Both the position numbers and the translations under genes were made by a program. From Granulicella sp. (GTDB taxonomy: Bacteria; Acidobacteriota; Terriglobia; Terriglobales; Acidobacteriaceae), in NCBI GenBank assembly GCA_025357875.1, contig JANYLK010000055.1, forward strand, positions 1 to 64,000: a stretch of 64,000 nt of DNA. The letters run 5' to 3'. The notes under the pieces are model-generated. The model was not told where the DNA came from. It saw only the letters and a program-made list of their open reading frames with translations, and did not search any database. Positions 18,352-28,177 of this stretch are shown piece after piece (within the stretch, counting starts at the first letter, position 1; the number at the start of each line of letters is the position of its first letter).

Positions 18352-19542
18352 TTACCGTCCTTCCTGGTCATTGCTGGCCGGTTCGGTGTGCGTTTCGCTG
18401 CGTACGATTTCGGTCGAGGGTACGGGAGCCGCAGTTGGCGGAGTCGCAACCGGAGGCGTATAGCCAAAGCCGTAACCCGGGTGAGCGGTGCGTCGAAAGA
18501 TCGCCATAACGCCCGCTCCGATGACGAACAAAGGCCAACTGCGCCCCCACGAGAGAATGCGCAACTCATCCAGCAGCCAGACAAATCCGGTCAACATGAC
18601 CCAGAAGGAGCTGTTGATCGCCTGGGTTAGGCGCCAGTGATACAGCGGCGTTCCGTCATTCTCAATGCCCTGGCCGCCGCTCGTCATTTTCTGGACGAAT
18701 AGCCAGACGCCAACGCCAACTAACAGGATGGGCCCGAGAAAGTGGCCGTGAAGCACATGAAAGAAAGATGTGTTCGCAACCATGAAGAATAGGCCGAGAG
18801 CGATTAGCCAGATGGCTCCGGTTGGCAGGCGACGATAGTAAGGGAGGTTAGGATCGGGCGCGACGGGAACTACGGGCGGCATCCCGTATCCACTCGGGTC
18901 CTGTGGACCACCCCAGTTGGACGCCGGCGGCACATAGGTATAGCTATAAGGTGGCGCGTAGGGGTTGGCCGGCGGAATGTTTACACCCGGACCCGCAGGA
19001 CCCGGATTTGGCACACCGTCGTAGGGAGTTGCAGGAGGAGTTACGCTACCCGGCCACGCCTTGCCAAAGCCGAGCCGCTCCGAAAGATCATTCAGGCCGA
19101 ATGGATTAGGCAGCGGCGTTCCATCGCGTCGCGCAACCGCGGTGTGATGCGCCTCGATGACCATGTAAAACTCCCAGCCGGCAATAAATATTCCGAAGAT
19201 GCCATTGACGTCGCTTGCCAACGATACCAATACGGCGAAGACCACGAGGTGCACAATGCCCTTGGCGTACTGCTCGTTGTACATTGCGCCAACGCCGGGG
19301 ATGAAGCCAAGCAAGGCCGCAATGACAGGGTTGGGTTCGCCCGGCGCAACCGGCTGGACAAGCGGAGGAACGCCGGTGTACCCATAGCCGGTTGCAGGTC
19401 CGGTGCCGGTCACGCGAGCAGTCAGGCAGGGTTCGCAGAAGACAGAGGTGCCAACGTTGCGAACACATTCGGTGCAGAGCGGCTTGCCGCAGTTCTGGCA
19501 AAAGGCAACGCGTTCACGATCTGGATGGTTAGCGCAGTTCAT
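18352..19542 (-). CDS. B-box zinc-finger membrane protein with LiaF-type segments
   Basis: 396 residues. The N-terminus CANHPDRERVAFCQNCGKPL, then CTECV and VFCEPCL, is a B-box-type zinc finger. Hydrophobic segments follow (IAALLGFIPGVGAMY, HLVVFAVLVSLASDV), then a Pro/Gly/Tyr-rich linker, then two pairs of membrane helices like those of LiaF (AIWLIALGLFFMVANTSFF, GPILLVGVGVWLFVQ, WPLFVIGAGVMAIF). The ATG overlaps the anti-sigma stop (ATGA), so translation is likely coupled. Only two bases separate it from the DUF4097 gene. Zinc-finger-plus-LiaF proteins recur in acidobacterial sigma operons, and a sensor or scaffold role is inferred. Confidence 0.8.
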   Translation of the reverse strand: MNCANHPDRERVAFCQNCGKPLCTECVRNVGTSVFCEPCLTARVTGTGPATGYGYTGVPPLVQPVAPGEPNPVIAALLGFIPGVGAMYNEQYAKGIVHLVVFAVLVSLASDVNGIFGIFIAGWEFYMVIEAHHTAVARRDGTPLPNPFGLNDLSERLGFGKAWPGSVTPPATPYDGVPNPGPAGPGVNIPPANPYAPPYSYTYVPPASNWGGPQDPSGYGMPPVVPVAPDPNLPYYRRLPTGAIWLIALGLFFMVANTSFFHVLHGHFLGPILLVGVGVWLFVQKMTSGGQGIENDGTPLYHWRLTQAINSSFWVMLTGFVWLLDELRILSWGRSWPLFVIGAGVMAIFRRTAHPGYGFGYTPPVATPPTAAPVPSTEIVRSETHTEPASNDQEGR

Positions 19543-20543
19543 ACTAATTTCCTTCCTACGCGTGCTTGGGTGTCGTTGTCGCGATCGTCTTGGATCTCAG
19601 CAACGAAAAGACGGCGGCTTTGGTTCAAATCTTCGCGGCGGCTGGTGCCCGCGTTCGGAGCAGGCTTTGCATGTTCAGGCTGAGTGCCTTGAGGCTGCTT
19701 GCCCGGCGATTGTGGTGCGGCCTTCTGATCGGCCGGAGCTGGCTGCTTTGACGGAGCTGGCTTCGCTGGCTGATCTGAATTGGACGGTGAACCCTGGCTA
19801 CCAGCGGCCGCGTCGTTATCACTGGCGCTCTGCAGATCATGAACCCGCGATTCCAGCTCGTAAACCACGCGCAGTCCTTCGTAGTACCGCACCACGCGTG
19901 CATTTACATTGTGATAGTTGCGCTTCAGACTGCTTGGCTGCAGGTCACTTGCACGCAGCGACATCGGGTGGATGCCGGTGAGATTCAGAGTCAGCGCAAT
20001 CGAGAAAAACGCCATTGCCGCAGTCATCGCAAGCCTCGGCTGCAGCATGATTTGTCCAAATGAGCTGGCGCGGAAGCCTGCAACGGCGCGGCGCGGAAAT
20101 GGAATCACGTTGCCATGCGCCGCCGAACCGGCAATCGTATAGCCGAACGCAAAAGCGGGTGTGCCATCCTGCGGGTGCGCAAGCGTCGCGTCCGAAAAGC
20201 CAGTAGCCTGCATGCTTCGGGGAACGATCTGGCCCGCTATCTGCGACAAGCTTGTCTGCGCCAGGATGCGCTCTACCATTGCGGCTGGAGGATCGGGCGC
20301 TGGTGTGCGCAGCATCTCCAACCACGCAGCGCCGCGACGTGCGTCCGCCAACTGCTGACTGCATGGTCCACAGTGCGACATGTGCAAGTCAAAGAATTCC
20401 TGGTCTGCGGCGGAGAGTGTGCCGTCGAGCGCATCCGCCAACATCGCCTCGCACCGCGCGCAGCGTCCGCTATCGCTGGACGGGTTGGCCGCCGCCTTAT
20501 CCCCAAAGGTCCTGAGGCCACCGAATTGTTTGCTGTCTGCCAC
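19539..20543 (-). CDS. Anti-sigma factor with zinc-finger (zf-HC2) domain
   Basis: 334 residues. The N-terminal part CARCEAMLADALDG and DLHMSHCGPC form the HxxxCxxC anti-sigma zinc motif. One membrane segment (AMTAAMAFFSIALTLNLTGI) follows near residue 180, then an outer region with a Gln/Pro/Ala/Lys-rich low-complexity tail. It begins directly after the sigma-factor stop and overlaps the next gene by 4 nt. It should hold the ECF sigma factor inactive at the membrane until an envelope signal arrives. Confidence 0.87.
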   Translation of the reverse strand: MADSKQFGGLRTFGDKAAANPSSDSGRCARCEAMLADALDGTLSAADQEFFDLHMSHCGPCSQQLADARRGAAWLEMLRTPAPDPPAAMVERILAQTSLSQIAGQIVPRSMQATGFSDATLAHPQDGTPAFAFGYTIAGSAAHGNVIPFPRRAVAGFRASSFGQIMLQPRLAMTAAMAFFSIALTLNLTGIHPMSLRASDLQPSSLKRNYHNVNARVVRYYEGLRVVYELESRVHDLQSASDNDAAAGSQGSPSNSDQPAKPAPSKQPAPADQKAAPQSPGKQPQGTQPEHAKPAPNAGTSRREDLNQSRRLFVAEIQDDRDNDTQARVGRKLV

Positions 20544-21446
20544 CTAAACCACCTGCCCTTCTATACGCTGCAAAAGCCTTGCAAGTTCCCCGCGACCGCG
20601 GCTGATGCGGCTCTTCACGGTGCCTTCGGGAATGCGCAAAACCTGCGCAATCTCTTTGTAGTCCATGTCTTCGAGGTCTCGGAAGACGACTGCCTCGCGC
20701 AGTTCCGGCGAAAGCTGTGCCAATGCCTGTTGGATGCGCGCCTTCAACTCCAGACCCGATGCATGCGCCTCCTGCGAGGGACGCGGATCCGCCAGCCGGT
20801 CGCCCAGCGTCGCGCCATCTTCGTCGCTGGAAAGACTAGCGTCCAGCGAATCGCTGGCCCGATCCATCCGCGTACGCCGAAAATGGTCGACGAGCAAGTT
20901 GCGAGCCAGTGTCGTGATCCACGTCTGAAAGCTGCCCTTTTGCATGTCGTAGCTGGCCAGGTTGCGATAAAGCTTCAGGAAGACATCCTGCGTCAAATCC
21001 TCCGCGTCCGTGGCCGAGCCCGTGAACCGGTAGCAGATCGCGTAGATGCGCCGGTGCTGCGACACCACCAACTGCTGCCACGCATGCTGATCGCCGGTCA
21101 TGCACTGGCGGACGAGCCTGCCAAGTGCCTCCTGCGCGGCTTCCTGTTCTGGCGTGCGCTGCAAATTTGCCTCATGCCCTGGCCGTGCAAGTTTCCCCGG
21201 AACAAGGTTTGGAATAAGTGTGGCCGATGGCAGAAGTGTACCGCTTCGAGGGCGACCATGACTGGCATCTTGCTGAGCTGCATCCTCGCGTGCCAAGGCC
21301 TTTGGGTCATGCAGCCGCTGCCCGGATTCTTTCGTCACCACTTCATTGGGATGGTTGAAGGTACGAATCGCCGCGCGTCCCCTGGCCCGGGGTAGTTGAC
21401 GGGTTAAGATACCCGCAGTCGGAATCGCCATGTGAAGAACGCCCAT
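20544..21446 (-). CDS. ECF (RpoE-type) RNA polymerase sigma factor
   Basis: 300 residues. Region 2 reads LTQDVFLKLYRNLASYDMQK, then SFQTWITTLARNLLVDHFRR. Region 4 reads LSPELREAVVFRDLEDMDYK, then EIAQVLRIPEGTVKSRISRGR. The first 80 residues before the sigma core have no clear similarity, so the true start may lie downstream of the ATG at 21446 (no good Shine-Dalgarno is seen there). It is the first gene of a four-gene operon with its anti-sigma factor, a B-box protein and a DUF4097 protein, and probably controls that operon. Confidence 0.9.
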   Translation of the reverse strand: MGVLHMAIPTAGILTRQLPRARGRAAIRTFNHPNEVVTKESGQRLHDPKALAREDAAQQDASHGRPRSGTLLPSATLIPNLVPGKLARPGHEANLQRTPEQEAAQEALGRLVRQCMTGDQHAWQQLVVSQHRRIYAICYRFTGSATDAEDLTQDVFLKLYRNLASYDMQKGSFQTWITTLARNLLVDHFRRTRMDRASDSLDASLSSDEDGATLGDRLADPRPSQEAHASGLELKARIQQALAQLSPELREAVVFRDLEDMDYKEIAQVLRIPEGTVKSRISRGRGELARLLQRIEGQVV

Positions 21447-21560
21447 GCGGAACTATACGCAAGGGCATTCGCGTTGGTTCAAAGAAATCCGGTTGGCCGA
21501 TCTCCAGAGTTTCTCATCTATGGCTGTCCATAACGGTCAAGTGACAACGGATAACCGCTG

Positions 21561-22634
21561 CTAGTTCTCCGTCGGCGTCTTCTCCATGCTGTCGACCACA
21601 ATCTGCTCAACCGGAGCCTTACGCTGCTCCAGCTTCAGGCCAAGCTTTTCCACCGACGCGAACACGGTCGAGCCGCCGCCGCCCGGATCGGACGCAACCG
21701 GCGCTCCTGTTGCAGGCGCCCCTCCCGCACCGCCCCCAGGAATGTCAATTCCCTGCGCCCGCGCAGCCGCCACCATATCCGCCAGCGAGAACTCCAGCGA
21801 CGCTTCGTAGTTTCCCTTCAAGCCAGTCAGATCCAGAACCTGACGCCCCGCGCCTCCGCCCATCTGCGTCATCATCTGGGTCAGCGTGTCTGCAAACGCC
21901 GCCATGGTGGTCTTGGTCGAAGTCATATGCATCATCATGGTCTGGTTATCCATGCCATAAGTAACGACCCCCTTGATACCCATGTTGATGGTCGCGCCGC
22001 CGTTTTTTCGGTCGATGGTTATGCGCGCCGGCCCGTCGGGAGTGTCCATCTGCATCTCCCCAGGTTTCAACGGCACATCCGGATCGATAGGCGGGGCATC
22101 GCCTGGAGACTCTTTCATCTTCGGCCCGCTTTTGCCGACCACCAGCGCGAGCACCGGGTGCTCCTGTGTCTCGCGATGAGCCACCAGCTTGAATCTTTCC
22201 GCCAGCAAAGCTTTCAGCATCGCCGGGGCATCATCTCTCTTCGATCCCTCCGGCATGGTTGCCACGATGTCGAAGTGCTCGGTACCCAGCCATGCCGGCC
22301 CAGTCACCTGCACGCCCTTCACCTTGTACGCAAGAGTTATCAAATCTTTCAGCGTTAGGTAGATGTACTCCGCCCGTAGCCCGTTGATGTGCATGCCAAA
22401 GTTCGGCATCTTGCCCGCCTGCATATCCGCCCGCAGCTTCTGCATGTCCAACGGCGGCGACGGTCGCACCGACGCAACATCAAACGTGAGGTTGCTCGCA
22501 GCCACCTGCGCCACGGCTGCTGGTTGGCCATTACTTATCGGAGCCGTCTGGGTCGCAGGAGCCGCCTGCCCAAAAGCAGCGGTGGTGGCACAGGCCAGAA
22601 TGCCAACAAAGATTATTCCCAATTGATTTTGCAT
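21561..22634 (-). CDS. Secreted TIGR03435-family protein
   Basis: 357 residues with a signal peptide (MQNQLGIIFVGILACATTAAFGQ). The body FDVASVRPSPPLDMQKLRAD, then LKDLITLAYKVKGVQVTGPAW, LLAERFKLVAHRETQEHPVLAL and VVDSMEKTPTEN, follows the TIGR03435 pattern. This is a family with large paralogue numbers in Acidobacteriota. Its function is unknown; many members stand beside sigma factors and peptidases. The start is set at the Met of the signal peptide rather than at the upstream in-frame ATG (22691). Confidence 0.88.
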   Translation of the reverse strand: MQNQLGIIFVGILACATTAAFGQAAPATQTAPISNGQPAAVAQVAASNLTFDVASVRPSPPLDMQKLRADMQAGKMPNFGMHINGLRAEYIYLTLKDLITLAYKVKGVQVTGPAWLGTEHFDIVATMPEGSKRDDAPAMLKALLAERFKLVAHRETQEHPVLALVVGKSGPKMKESPGDAPPIDPDVPLKPGEMQMDTPDGPARITIDRKNGGATINMGIKGVVTYGMDNQTMMMHMTSTKTTMAAFADTLTQMMTQMGGGAGRQVLDLTGLKGNYEASLEFSLADMVAAARAQGIDIPGGGAGGAPATGAPVASDPGGGGSTVFASVEKLGLKLEQRKAPVEQIVVDSMEKTPTEN

Positions 22635-22737
22635 ATGCGTCGTCCGCTCCCCATTTTCAGTGCCAATTCCAAGCCAGATACGCGGGCGCACAACTGCGTC
22701 GAAGCCGGCTTACGACCGATGAATTGTCTGCGAAGAC

Positions 22738-23301
22738 CTACATTGCGGGTGCGTTGATCACGCCGCACGCAATCCGGTTGCCTGCATTGCCTGTCGGATC
22801 AGTCTTCATGTCGTCGGCCTTCTCATGGACCATAATCGAATGCCCGAGGATCGAGGTCGGCGCACCCGGAGCGAGCGTCAGATAGTCCACTTTGAGACTG
22901 ATCTGGCCGGTGTGGTCTTCGCCTATCGAAATGTTCTTGGGCAGATCGCCATTGTGGTGACCCATGGGATTCATCGTGCCGTGCTGTTTGGTGTCTGGAT
23001 TGAAATGGCCGCCGGCTTCCTTGAAGTCAGGGGCATCACAAACCGGATTCGCGTGGATGTGGACCGCATGCTCGCCAAACGGTAAATTCTTCAACTTCAG
23101 TGTGATCGAAAGCTGCTTCCCGTTCTTGCTTTCCTTGAAGGAGGCTGTGCCGGCGCTATCTCCCTTGGCGGTCGTGATCGGCACCACAAGCGTGCCATTC
23201 TTTGGCAATCCCTGCTGGGCGTGCGCAATTCCAACCCCAATCAGGGTGCAGGCAACCAGAGACAGGACATGCCGAACGGAAAGGGATGGCAGATGCCACA
23301 T
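22738..23301 (-). CDS. sodC: Copper/zinc superoxide dismutase, exported
   Basis: 187 residues with a signal peptide (VLSLVACTLIGVGIAHAQQ). It disproportionates superoxide in the periplasm. Metal ligands and signatures are all in place: HAVHIHANPVCDAPDF (Cu His pair), AGGHFNP, HHNGDLPK, and GHSIMVHEKADDMKTDPTGN followed by AGNRIACGVI. The Cys in NPVCD and the one in IACGVI form the conserved disulfide. AAGGAG lies 7 nt before the ATG. Confidence 0.93.
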   Translation of the reverse strand: MWHLPSLSVRHVLSLVACTLIGVGIAHAQQGLPKNGTLVVPITTAKGDSAGTASFKESKNGKQLSITLKLKNLPFGEHAVHIHANPVCDAPDFKEAGGHFNPDTKQHGTMNPMGHHNGDLPKNISIGEDHTGQISLKVDYLTLAPGAPTSILGHSIMVHEKADDMKTDPTGNAGNRIACGVINAPAM

Positions 23302-23461
23302 GACGATTCTCCTTTAAACTACGTTAAGAAAGCGTAACGCAGGAACGCGAAGTATGCGTGAGTCGCAGATCTTGAGTTCGGTTATATCATTAGATGCAAC
23401 ATAGCCGATTTTCCCGGCCAATCAGATCGAGACGTGCCGGAACGTTTCCCCGCTCTCCAAT

Positions 23462-24082
23462 TCAAATAGCTTCAGGAAGGTCGAGCTGCTCGTTCTCGGG
23501 CGCGTCGAGATACGGCCGAAAGCAGGCGCGGCAGCGGGCTTCGTAGATACCAGCGGCGCCAACCACCACTAGCTCACGACTAGCCCCCAGCCGTTGGGTG
23601 TGGATAGCGGGCGAGCCACACACGATGCACACCGCCGACAGCTTCGTCACCTCATCGGCAATCGCCATCAGCGCAGGAATCGGGCCGAATGGGTCGCCCG
23701 TAAAGGTCGTATCCAAGCCTGCAATAATAATCCGCTTGCCCAGGTGTACAAGCTCCCCGGTTAGCTGGACGATCGACGCGTCGAAGAACTGCGCTTCGTC
23801 GATGCCGATCACTTCGACGTCGGGGAGCTGCTGATACAAGGCTTGGCGCAGGTGGGAGACATTTGGGACCGTCACCGCCTCATGGGTCTGCGCACTGTGC
23901 GAAGCGATCGCGGTGCGATGGTAGCGCAGGTCGATGTCGGGTTTGAAGCAGGCGACCCGCTGCCGTGCAATCCGGGCACGCTTCAGCCGCCGGATCAGCT
24001 CCTCGCTCTTGCCAGAGAACATCGGTCCGGTAATCACTTCGATGCGGCCCACTTCGACGCGGCCGGATTTTAGAGCATTCAT
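23462..24082 (-). CDS. tdk: Thymidine kinase
   Basis: 206 residues. It phosphorylates thymidine in the salvage pathway. The P-loop reads GPMFSGKSEELIRRLKR; the Walker-B-like segment is IGIDEAQFFD; the lasso and zinc part is CIVCGSPA...CRACF. The start is set at the Met 14 residues before the beta strand of the P-loop (ATG 24080-24082), which matches family length; the frame stays open for 44 codons upstream without similarity. Single gene, 260 nt from tRNA-Glu on the opposite strand. Confidence 0.92.
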   Translation of the reverse strand: MNALKSGRVEVGRIEVITGPMFSGKSEELIRRLKRARIARQRVACFKPDIDLRYHRTAIASHSAQTHEAVTVPNVSHLRQALYQQLPDVEVIGIDEAQFFDASIVQLTGELVHLGKRIIIAGLDTTFTGDPFGPIPALMAIADEVTKLSAVCIVCGSPAIHTQRLGASRELVVVGAAGIYEARCRACFRPYLDAPENEQLDLPEAI

Positions 24083-24342
24083 GAAGCGGATTGCCTTTGC
24101 AATTAAAGATTTACAGATTGAGCTTCTCAACCAGCGAAATTCGTTCGCTGAGGATAGCCTGTTGGCTCGAGCTAGGGTCGCCGGCCGCTCCAAATAACTC
24201 GGCTGACGCCACAAGACATCCTACCGCGCAACCAGCCGTGGATTTCGTGCACTTTCTCGATGAAGATTCTTTGACTCCAGCGCTCTAAGTTGATAGCGTT
24301 ACAGATGGGCTGGAACGCGAATCAAGCCGTCATGCGGCCCTG

Positions 24343-24417
24343 GTCCCCATCGTTCAATGGTTAGGACACCGCCCTTTCACGGCGGTAATACGGGTTCGAA
24401 TCCCGTTGGGGACACCA
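24343..24417 (+). tRNA. tRNA-Glu (anticodon TTC)
   Basis: The acceptor GTCCCCA pairs with TGGGGAC, followed by A and an encoded CCA (24415-24417). Anticodon arm CCGCC-CTTTCAC-GGCGG with TTC. T-arm ACGGG-TTCGAAT-CCCGT. Length is 75 nt. The sequence from the anticodon loop to the 3' end recurs at 43589-43628, so it served as an integration site. Confidence 0.97.
24374..24414 (+). repeat. Left attachment-site copy (attL) inside tRNA-Glu
   Basis: 41 bp from CTTTCACGGCGG to GTTGGGGACA in the 3' half of tRNA-Glu. The same stretch appears at 43589-43628 with one substitution and one missing G. Both copies are in the same orientation and lie 19.2 kb apart, bounding a block with two recombinase relics. 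The tRNA stays intact at this end. Confidence 0.8.
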
Positions 24418-25500
24418 AATCGTAATCTAAGACGGAAACCTGTCCTATCAGACTGAAGAATAGGGAGGTTGCGTCGGTTCCAAATTGCTCTCCATCAAAA
24501 CTGATCCCGTTAGGAGACAATGTCTTCTGAAGCCGTTGTCGCTGATCAAGCGACGACTCAACCCATAGACGTGACGGGCGCGTGACGATCTTTTCTGCGA
24601 AGGCCAGAACTCCTTCCAGTTCGATGTGCTCGAACTCGGTCGACCTCAATTGCTGATTTACTTCTCCGATCTCTGATGAAAGCCGTGCGATCTGTTCCGT
24701 ATAGCCTTCTTGGTCTATTTCGCCATCGAGCCATCGATTTACCAGAGTCGTTTTCCTGGTCTCGATTTTCGCCGACTTGACGATCAACACACGCTGGAGA
24801 TCCTGAGCATCGCCTTCGGGGTGCTTCCAGACAGTTCGGATGGTGTCTTTGATTTCGTTCTATGGCTTCTTGTTGGGGCGTCAGCCGTTCGAGCCAGTTC
24901 AAGAAACTCGACTGTAGCTTTTCCTGCTTGACGTTGACGGCGAGACAAGCCTTCTTCGGGCAGTGGTAGTAGGCATACTTACCATTTCTTCCCGATGACC
25001 AACTGCCAGTTAAAGAAGTTCCACACTTTCCGCAACGAACGAAACGACGTAGGGGGAAGTCGGGGTTATTGCGTTCATAACTTGTCAGGTTTGGCTTCCT
25101 ACCTGCCAGAACGTCCTGAACCGTGTCAAAGGACTTCTGGTCGATGATCGGCATCCAGTCGCCGCGTACGTTGACCTCCACTACCCGGCCACATACCCAT
25201 CCCGCGTAAAGCGGATTGATCAGCATCCTCTGGAATGTCTGCGCCGGGACAAGCTTTCCTTTTGTCGTTCTCAACCCTAGTCCTGTAACTATTCGCAAGA
25301 CTTCAGCCGTGGAGTGCAAACCAGTCGACGCCAGTTCAAAAGCCTTCTTGACCTGCCCTACAGCTAAGTGGGTCGGGTTCGAGGCTTGGGCTCCGCGAAC
25401 ATTTTCTATTGCAGCGGTAAGAACTTGATTGATGACTCGGTCTGGAAAGGTGAAAGGTTGCCGGAAGGGTTCGACCCCCCTACAGGACTGAATGCTGCCG
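24418..25500 (-). pseudogene. Decayed serine site-specific recombinase next to tRNA-Glu
   Basis: Minus-strand pieces follow the order of large serine recombinases. They are VKKAFELASTGLHSTAEVLR, VPAQTFQRMLINPLYAGWVC, SFDTVQDVLAGRKPN, the zinc ribbon CGKCGTSLTGSWSS...YYHCPKKAC, then a frame change near 24860 into KDTIRTVWKHPEGDAQDLQR and a coiled-coil tail ending in tRNA sequence. The N-terminal catalytic domain with the active serine is absent; upstream of AFELA the text is scrambled (ENVRGAQASNPTH). It cannot be functional. Its 3' end touches the tRNA, the usual arrangement for an integrase. Confidence 0.85.
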
Positions 25501-25806
25501 CTCCTTGAGTTCGCCTATATCTCAACAGCCAAAGCGTATGGCTAGCGTGTTTTATTCAACTCAGATGTTTCCTTCGTATGATGAACTCCAAAATGGGTTG
25601 TCATGCAGAAGGGTCATCCGAAAAAGGGTGCGTAAGCAACGGCGCGGCATCACGGCGCATTCAAAGAACATGACTTTACAGGTACACCAGCAACCCCGGG
25701 AAGAGAAGCTCCGCCCTGGGGTACTAGAGATGCATCCAGCGCATCCAGAATATATAGTTCATGTAGGTGTCGTTAGAAGCGAACCATCAGCCACAGAGCG
25801 AATCCT
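25501..25806. other. Island DNA without recognisable genes
   Basis: About 300 nt between the recombinase relic and the rmlC fragment. Open frames exist on the plus strand, but none resembles a known family, and they lack convincing start signals. Confidence 0.4.
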
Positions 25807-26106
25807 ATGGATATTCCAGAAAAAGAAACCCATACTATCGCTCCGCCGAAGACCATATGCTTCACCGAATGCCGGTTGCCCGGCTGTTATTTGGTGAACT
25901 TCCCCAACTCTCGCGACCACCGCGGTCTCTTCGTCAAATCCTTCCAGCGCAGCGCATTTCAGAAACACGGGCTGGAGTGTGATTTCACTGAATCGTTTTA
26001 TACCGAATCCGGCGAGAATGTTTTACGTGGGATGCACTTCCAAACTCCCCCGACAGATCACTCAAAACTGGTCTATTGTATGTCCGGTGCAATCCATGAC
26101 GTCGCG
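25807..26106 (+). pseudogene. N-terminal fragment of an RmlC-type dTDP-4-dehydrorhamnose 3,5-epimerase
   Basis: Residues 17-100 of this frame read CFTECRLPGCYLVNFPNSRD, then HRGLFVKSFQRSAFQKHGL and VLRGMHFQTPPTDHSKLVYC, ending SGAIHDVA. This is the first half of the RmlC cupin fold, including RGMHFQ with an active-site His. Where GAIFDVAVD should continue into the catalytic core, the frame goes without a break into a membrane protein (from 26107). The second half of the epimerase is gone, so the enzyme cannot be active. The fusion marks a recombination junction. Confidence 0.8.
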
Positions 26107-27589
26107 TTTTCACTCTGGAGGAGGTGGCTTGTGCCTATCTGCGCTGCTATATCTCTCGTGTATCTTATGAAGGCAACTTGGATCGCGTGTCATTGGCCAT
26201 TTGTGCATGACGCGCCAATAATGCACTACGTTGTCTTCTTAATGTCTCACGGGTTCGCACCTTATCGTGACATTATCGATATGCAGATGCCAGGAAGCTA
26301 TCTTACAGACGATCTAGTTATCCGCTTATTAGGGCCTGGCATTGGCGGCGAAATCACCTGGGATATTCTCAACGGTCTGGTCGTAATAGCAGCGGCGATG
26401 TGGATTGCCGGAAAAAGACATCGAATCGCTGCAGTAACCTGCAGGAAGTCTCGCCTATTTGATGCATCTGAGGGATGGGGCTTGGTGCCTTGGTGAGCGT
26501 GACTGGACGGTTAGTATGCTTTTGCTGCTGTCCGTAGCCTGTCTTATACAGTTCTTGCGTGCGTATCAACCAGTCTGGATAGGTTGGTCCTTTGTGTGTG
26601 CCGGGCTGGCGTCAAGCATCAAACCGCCTGCAATGCTTTTGACGGCTGCATGCGTTTTCGTCGTATTACTGAAGACTCGCCGTTATTCTCCATTTACGGG
26701 AAGAATCGTTTTCTGGTCAATGGTCGGACTCATGGTTCCCACCGCCATCTTTGCGCTATATCTATTTAAGTTCCATGTCATACATGACTTTGTCGCCACG
26801 GCGACGGAACTCATCCCGTATTATGCAAGTGTGCAACGTCAAAGTTTGTCGAAGCTCCTCGGGCTGATACATCAACCAATCAGACTTGGGCAACTTGCAT
26901 TAGCCTTTTTCTTGCTGAATAGGTCGTGGCGTTGTACCTCATCGCTCGTGCTGCTCGCTGCAACGTTATGCGGATTTGCAATATATGTCTTGCAGGGAAA
27001 AGGTTTTGTGTATCACATGTACCCAGTAATCACTTTCGTGGTGCTCTGGTTGATCCTGGAAGTGGAAAAGAGTCTCAGACAGAATTCTCCGTGGGTCCTA
27101 GCAAGCGGAGGGCTACTCTTGTTTATTGTTGTTAAACTGTCGATTGTTTCTCTATCTCAAGAACGGTCGGCCGTCTATCCAATGGGCACGTACAAGAACC
27201 TGGAACAAGACCTGATCGCTCTTGACATTCCTGATCTCTCTGGCCATATTCAATGCCTCGATATGACCATGGGAAGCTGTATAAATGTTCTCTATCGGCT
27301 TAAGCTCGTGCAGTCCACTGGCTATATTTCCGACTTTTACCTATTTCCAAATAAACCGACACCGCTTACTAATTAATATCAACAGCGTTTCTATCAGTTG
27401 ATAACAACCAGTCCTCCAAAACTTTTTGTATTGAGTAGTCAGACATGGCCTGGAGACACTCAAAATTATGCGCAGCTATCTAACTATCCGACGCTCAAAC
27501 ACTTTATTGAGACTGAGTATCTTGTAGCCAAGGAGTATGACGGTAAGAATGGCGGGCTATCGAGCTATAAAATCTACATGCGTAGATAA
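26107..27589 (+). pseudogene. Broken polytopic membrane protein, GT39/PMT-like glycosyltransferase type
   Basis: Hydrophobic segments alternate with loops. Near the start, APIMHYVVFLMSHGFAPYRD, then IIDMQMPGSYLTDDL, is the conserved first loop of glycosyltransferase-39-like membrane proteins (the acidic D-M pattern). A frameshift near 26450 moves the text to YLMHLRDGAWCLGERDWTVS. A TAA at 27374-27376 then interrupts it in frame, after which it resumes with QRFYQLITTSPPKLFVLSSQ and ends SSYKIYMRR at 27589. Two lesions plus the fused rmlC front show decay. Such proteins usually move sugars from lipid carriers; the substrate is unknown. Confidence 0.7.
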
Positions 27590-28177
27590 TTCTCACTTGT
27601 CAGTCGGCTTGAAATAGTTGTCCGTAAGAGTTATTGCGCCGAAATTGGTTTGCTGAAGACGATTGAGTAGGAGGCCCGACGTTTTAGGTTGCTGCTGGCT
27701 CACTCGACTTCCACGGGGATGGGCGCTGAAGGCGGTGATCACAAGACGACGGCTGCAGTTAGCGGGTCTAAGAGGAGACGTGGCGTTCTTTCGAGCCGAG
27801 TACCACCAGAACGAGCGCACCTGCACGCCGATGGGCGAAGAGCGGTCAAGCATCGGTCAACGAAGCGGGTTGGTGAAGTTGGCACGAAGAGGCTACATTA
27901 CGACTAACGCTGGTTGAACTCGCAGCCGAGTCGCTGAGTCGTGGTGGTTAGGAGTTGAACGTAAAGCGGGACGGTATGTGAAAGAAAACCTGTGATGTGC
28001 ACGGGGCGACAAGCGCAATCGCGCAGTATTTGGATTCGACTGGCGTGTGGCACAGCCAAAACTGGATCAGTGCGCGGCGATAGCAGGGTGGCGGATTACA
28101 ACAAGTTCTTGAAGGCGAAAGCCTAGAAGAGCGTGTGTCCAATGTTCAAGATTAACAAGAAACTGTAAGAAAACATT
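27590..28177. other. Island DNA without recognisable genes
   Basis: Nearly 590 nt. Overlapping open frames on both strands (for example an Arg-rich plus-strand frame at about 27663-27917) show no family that I recognise. This is probably mobile-element debris, to judge from the setting. Confidence 0.4.
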
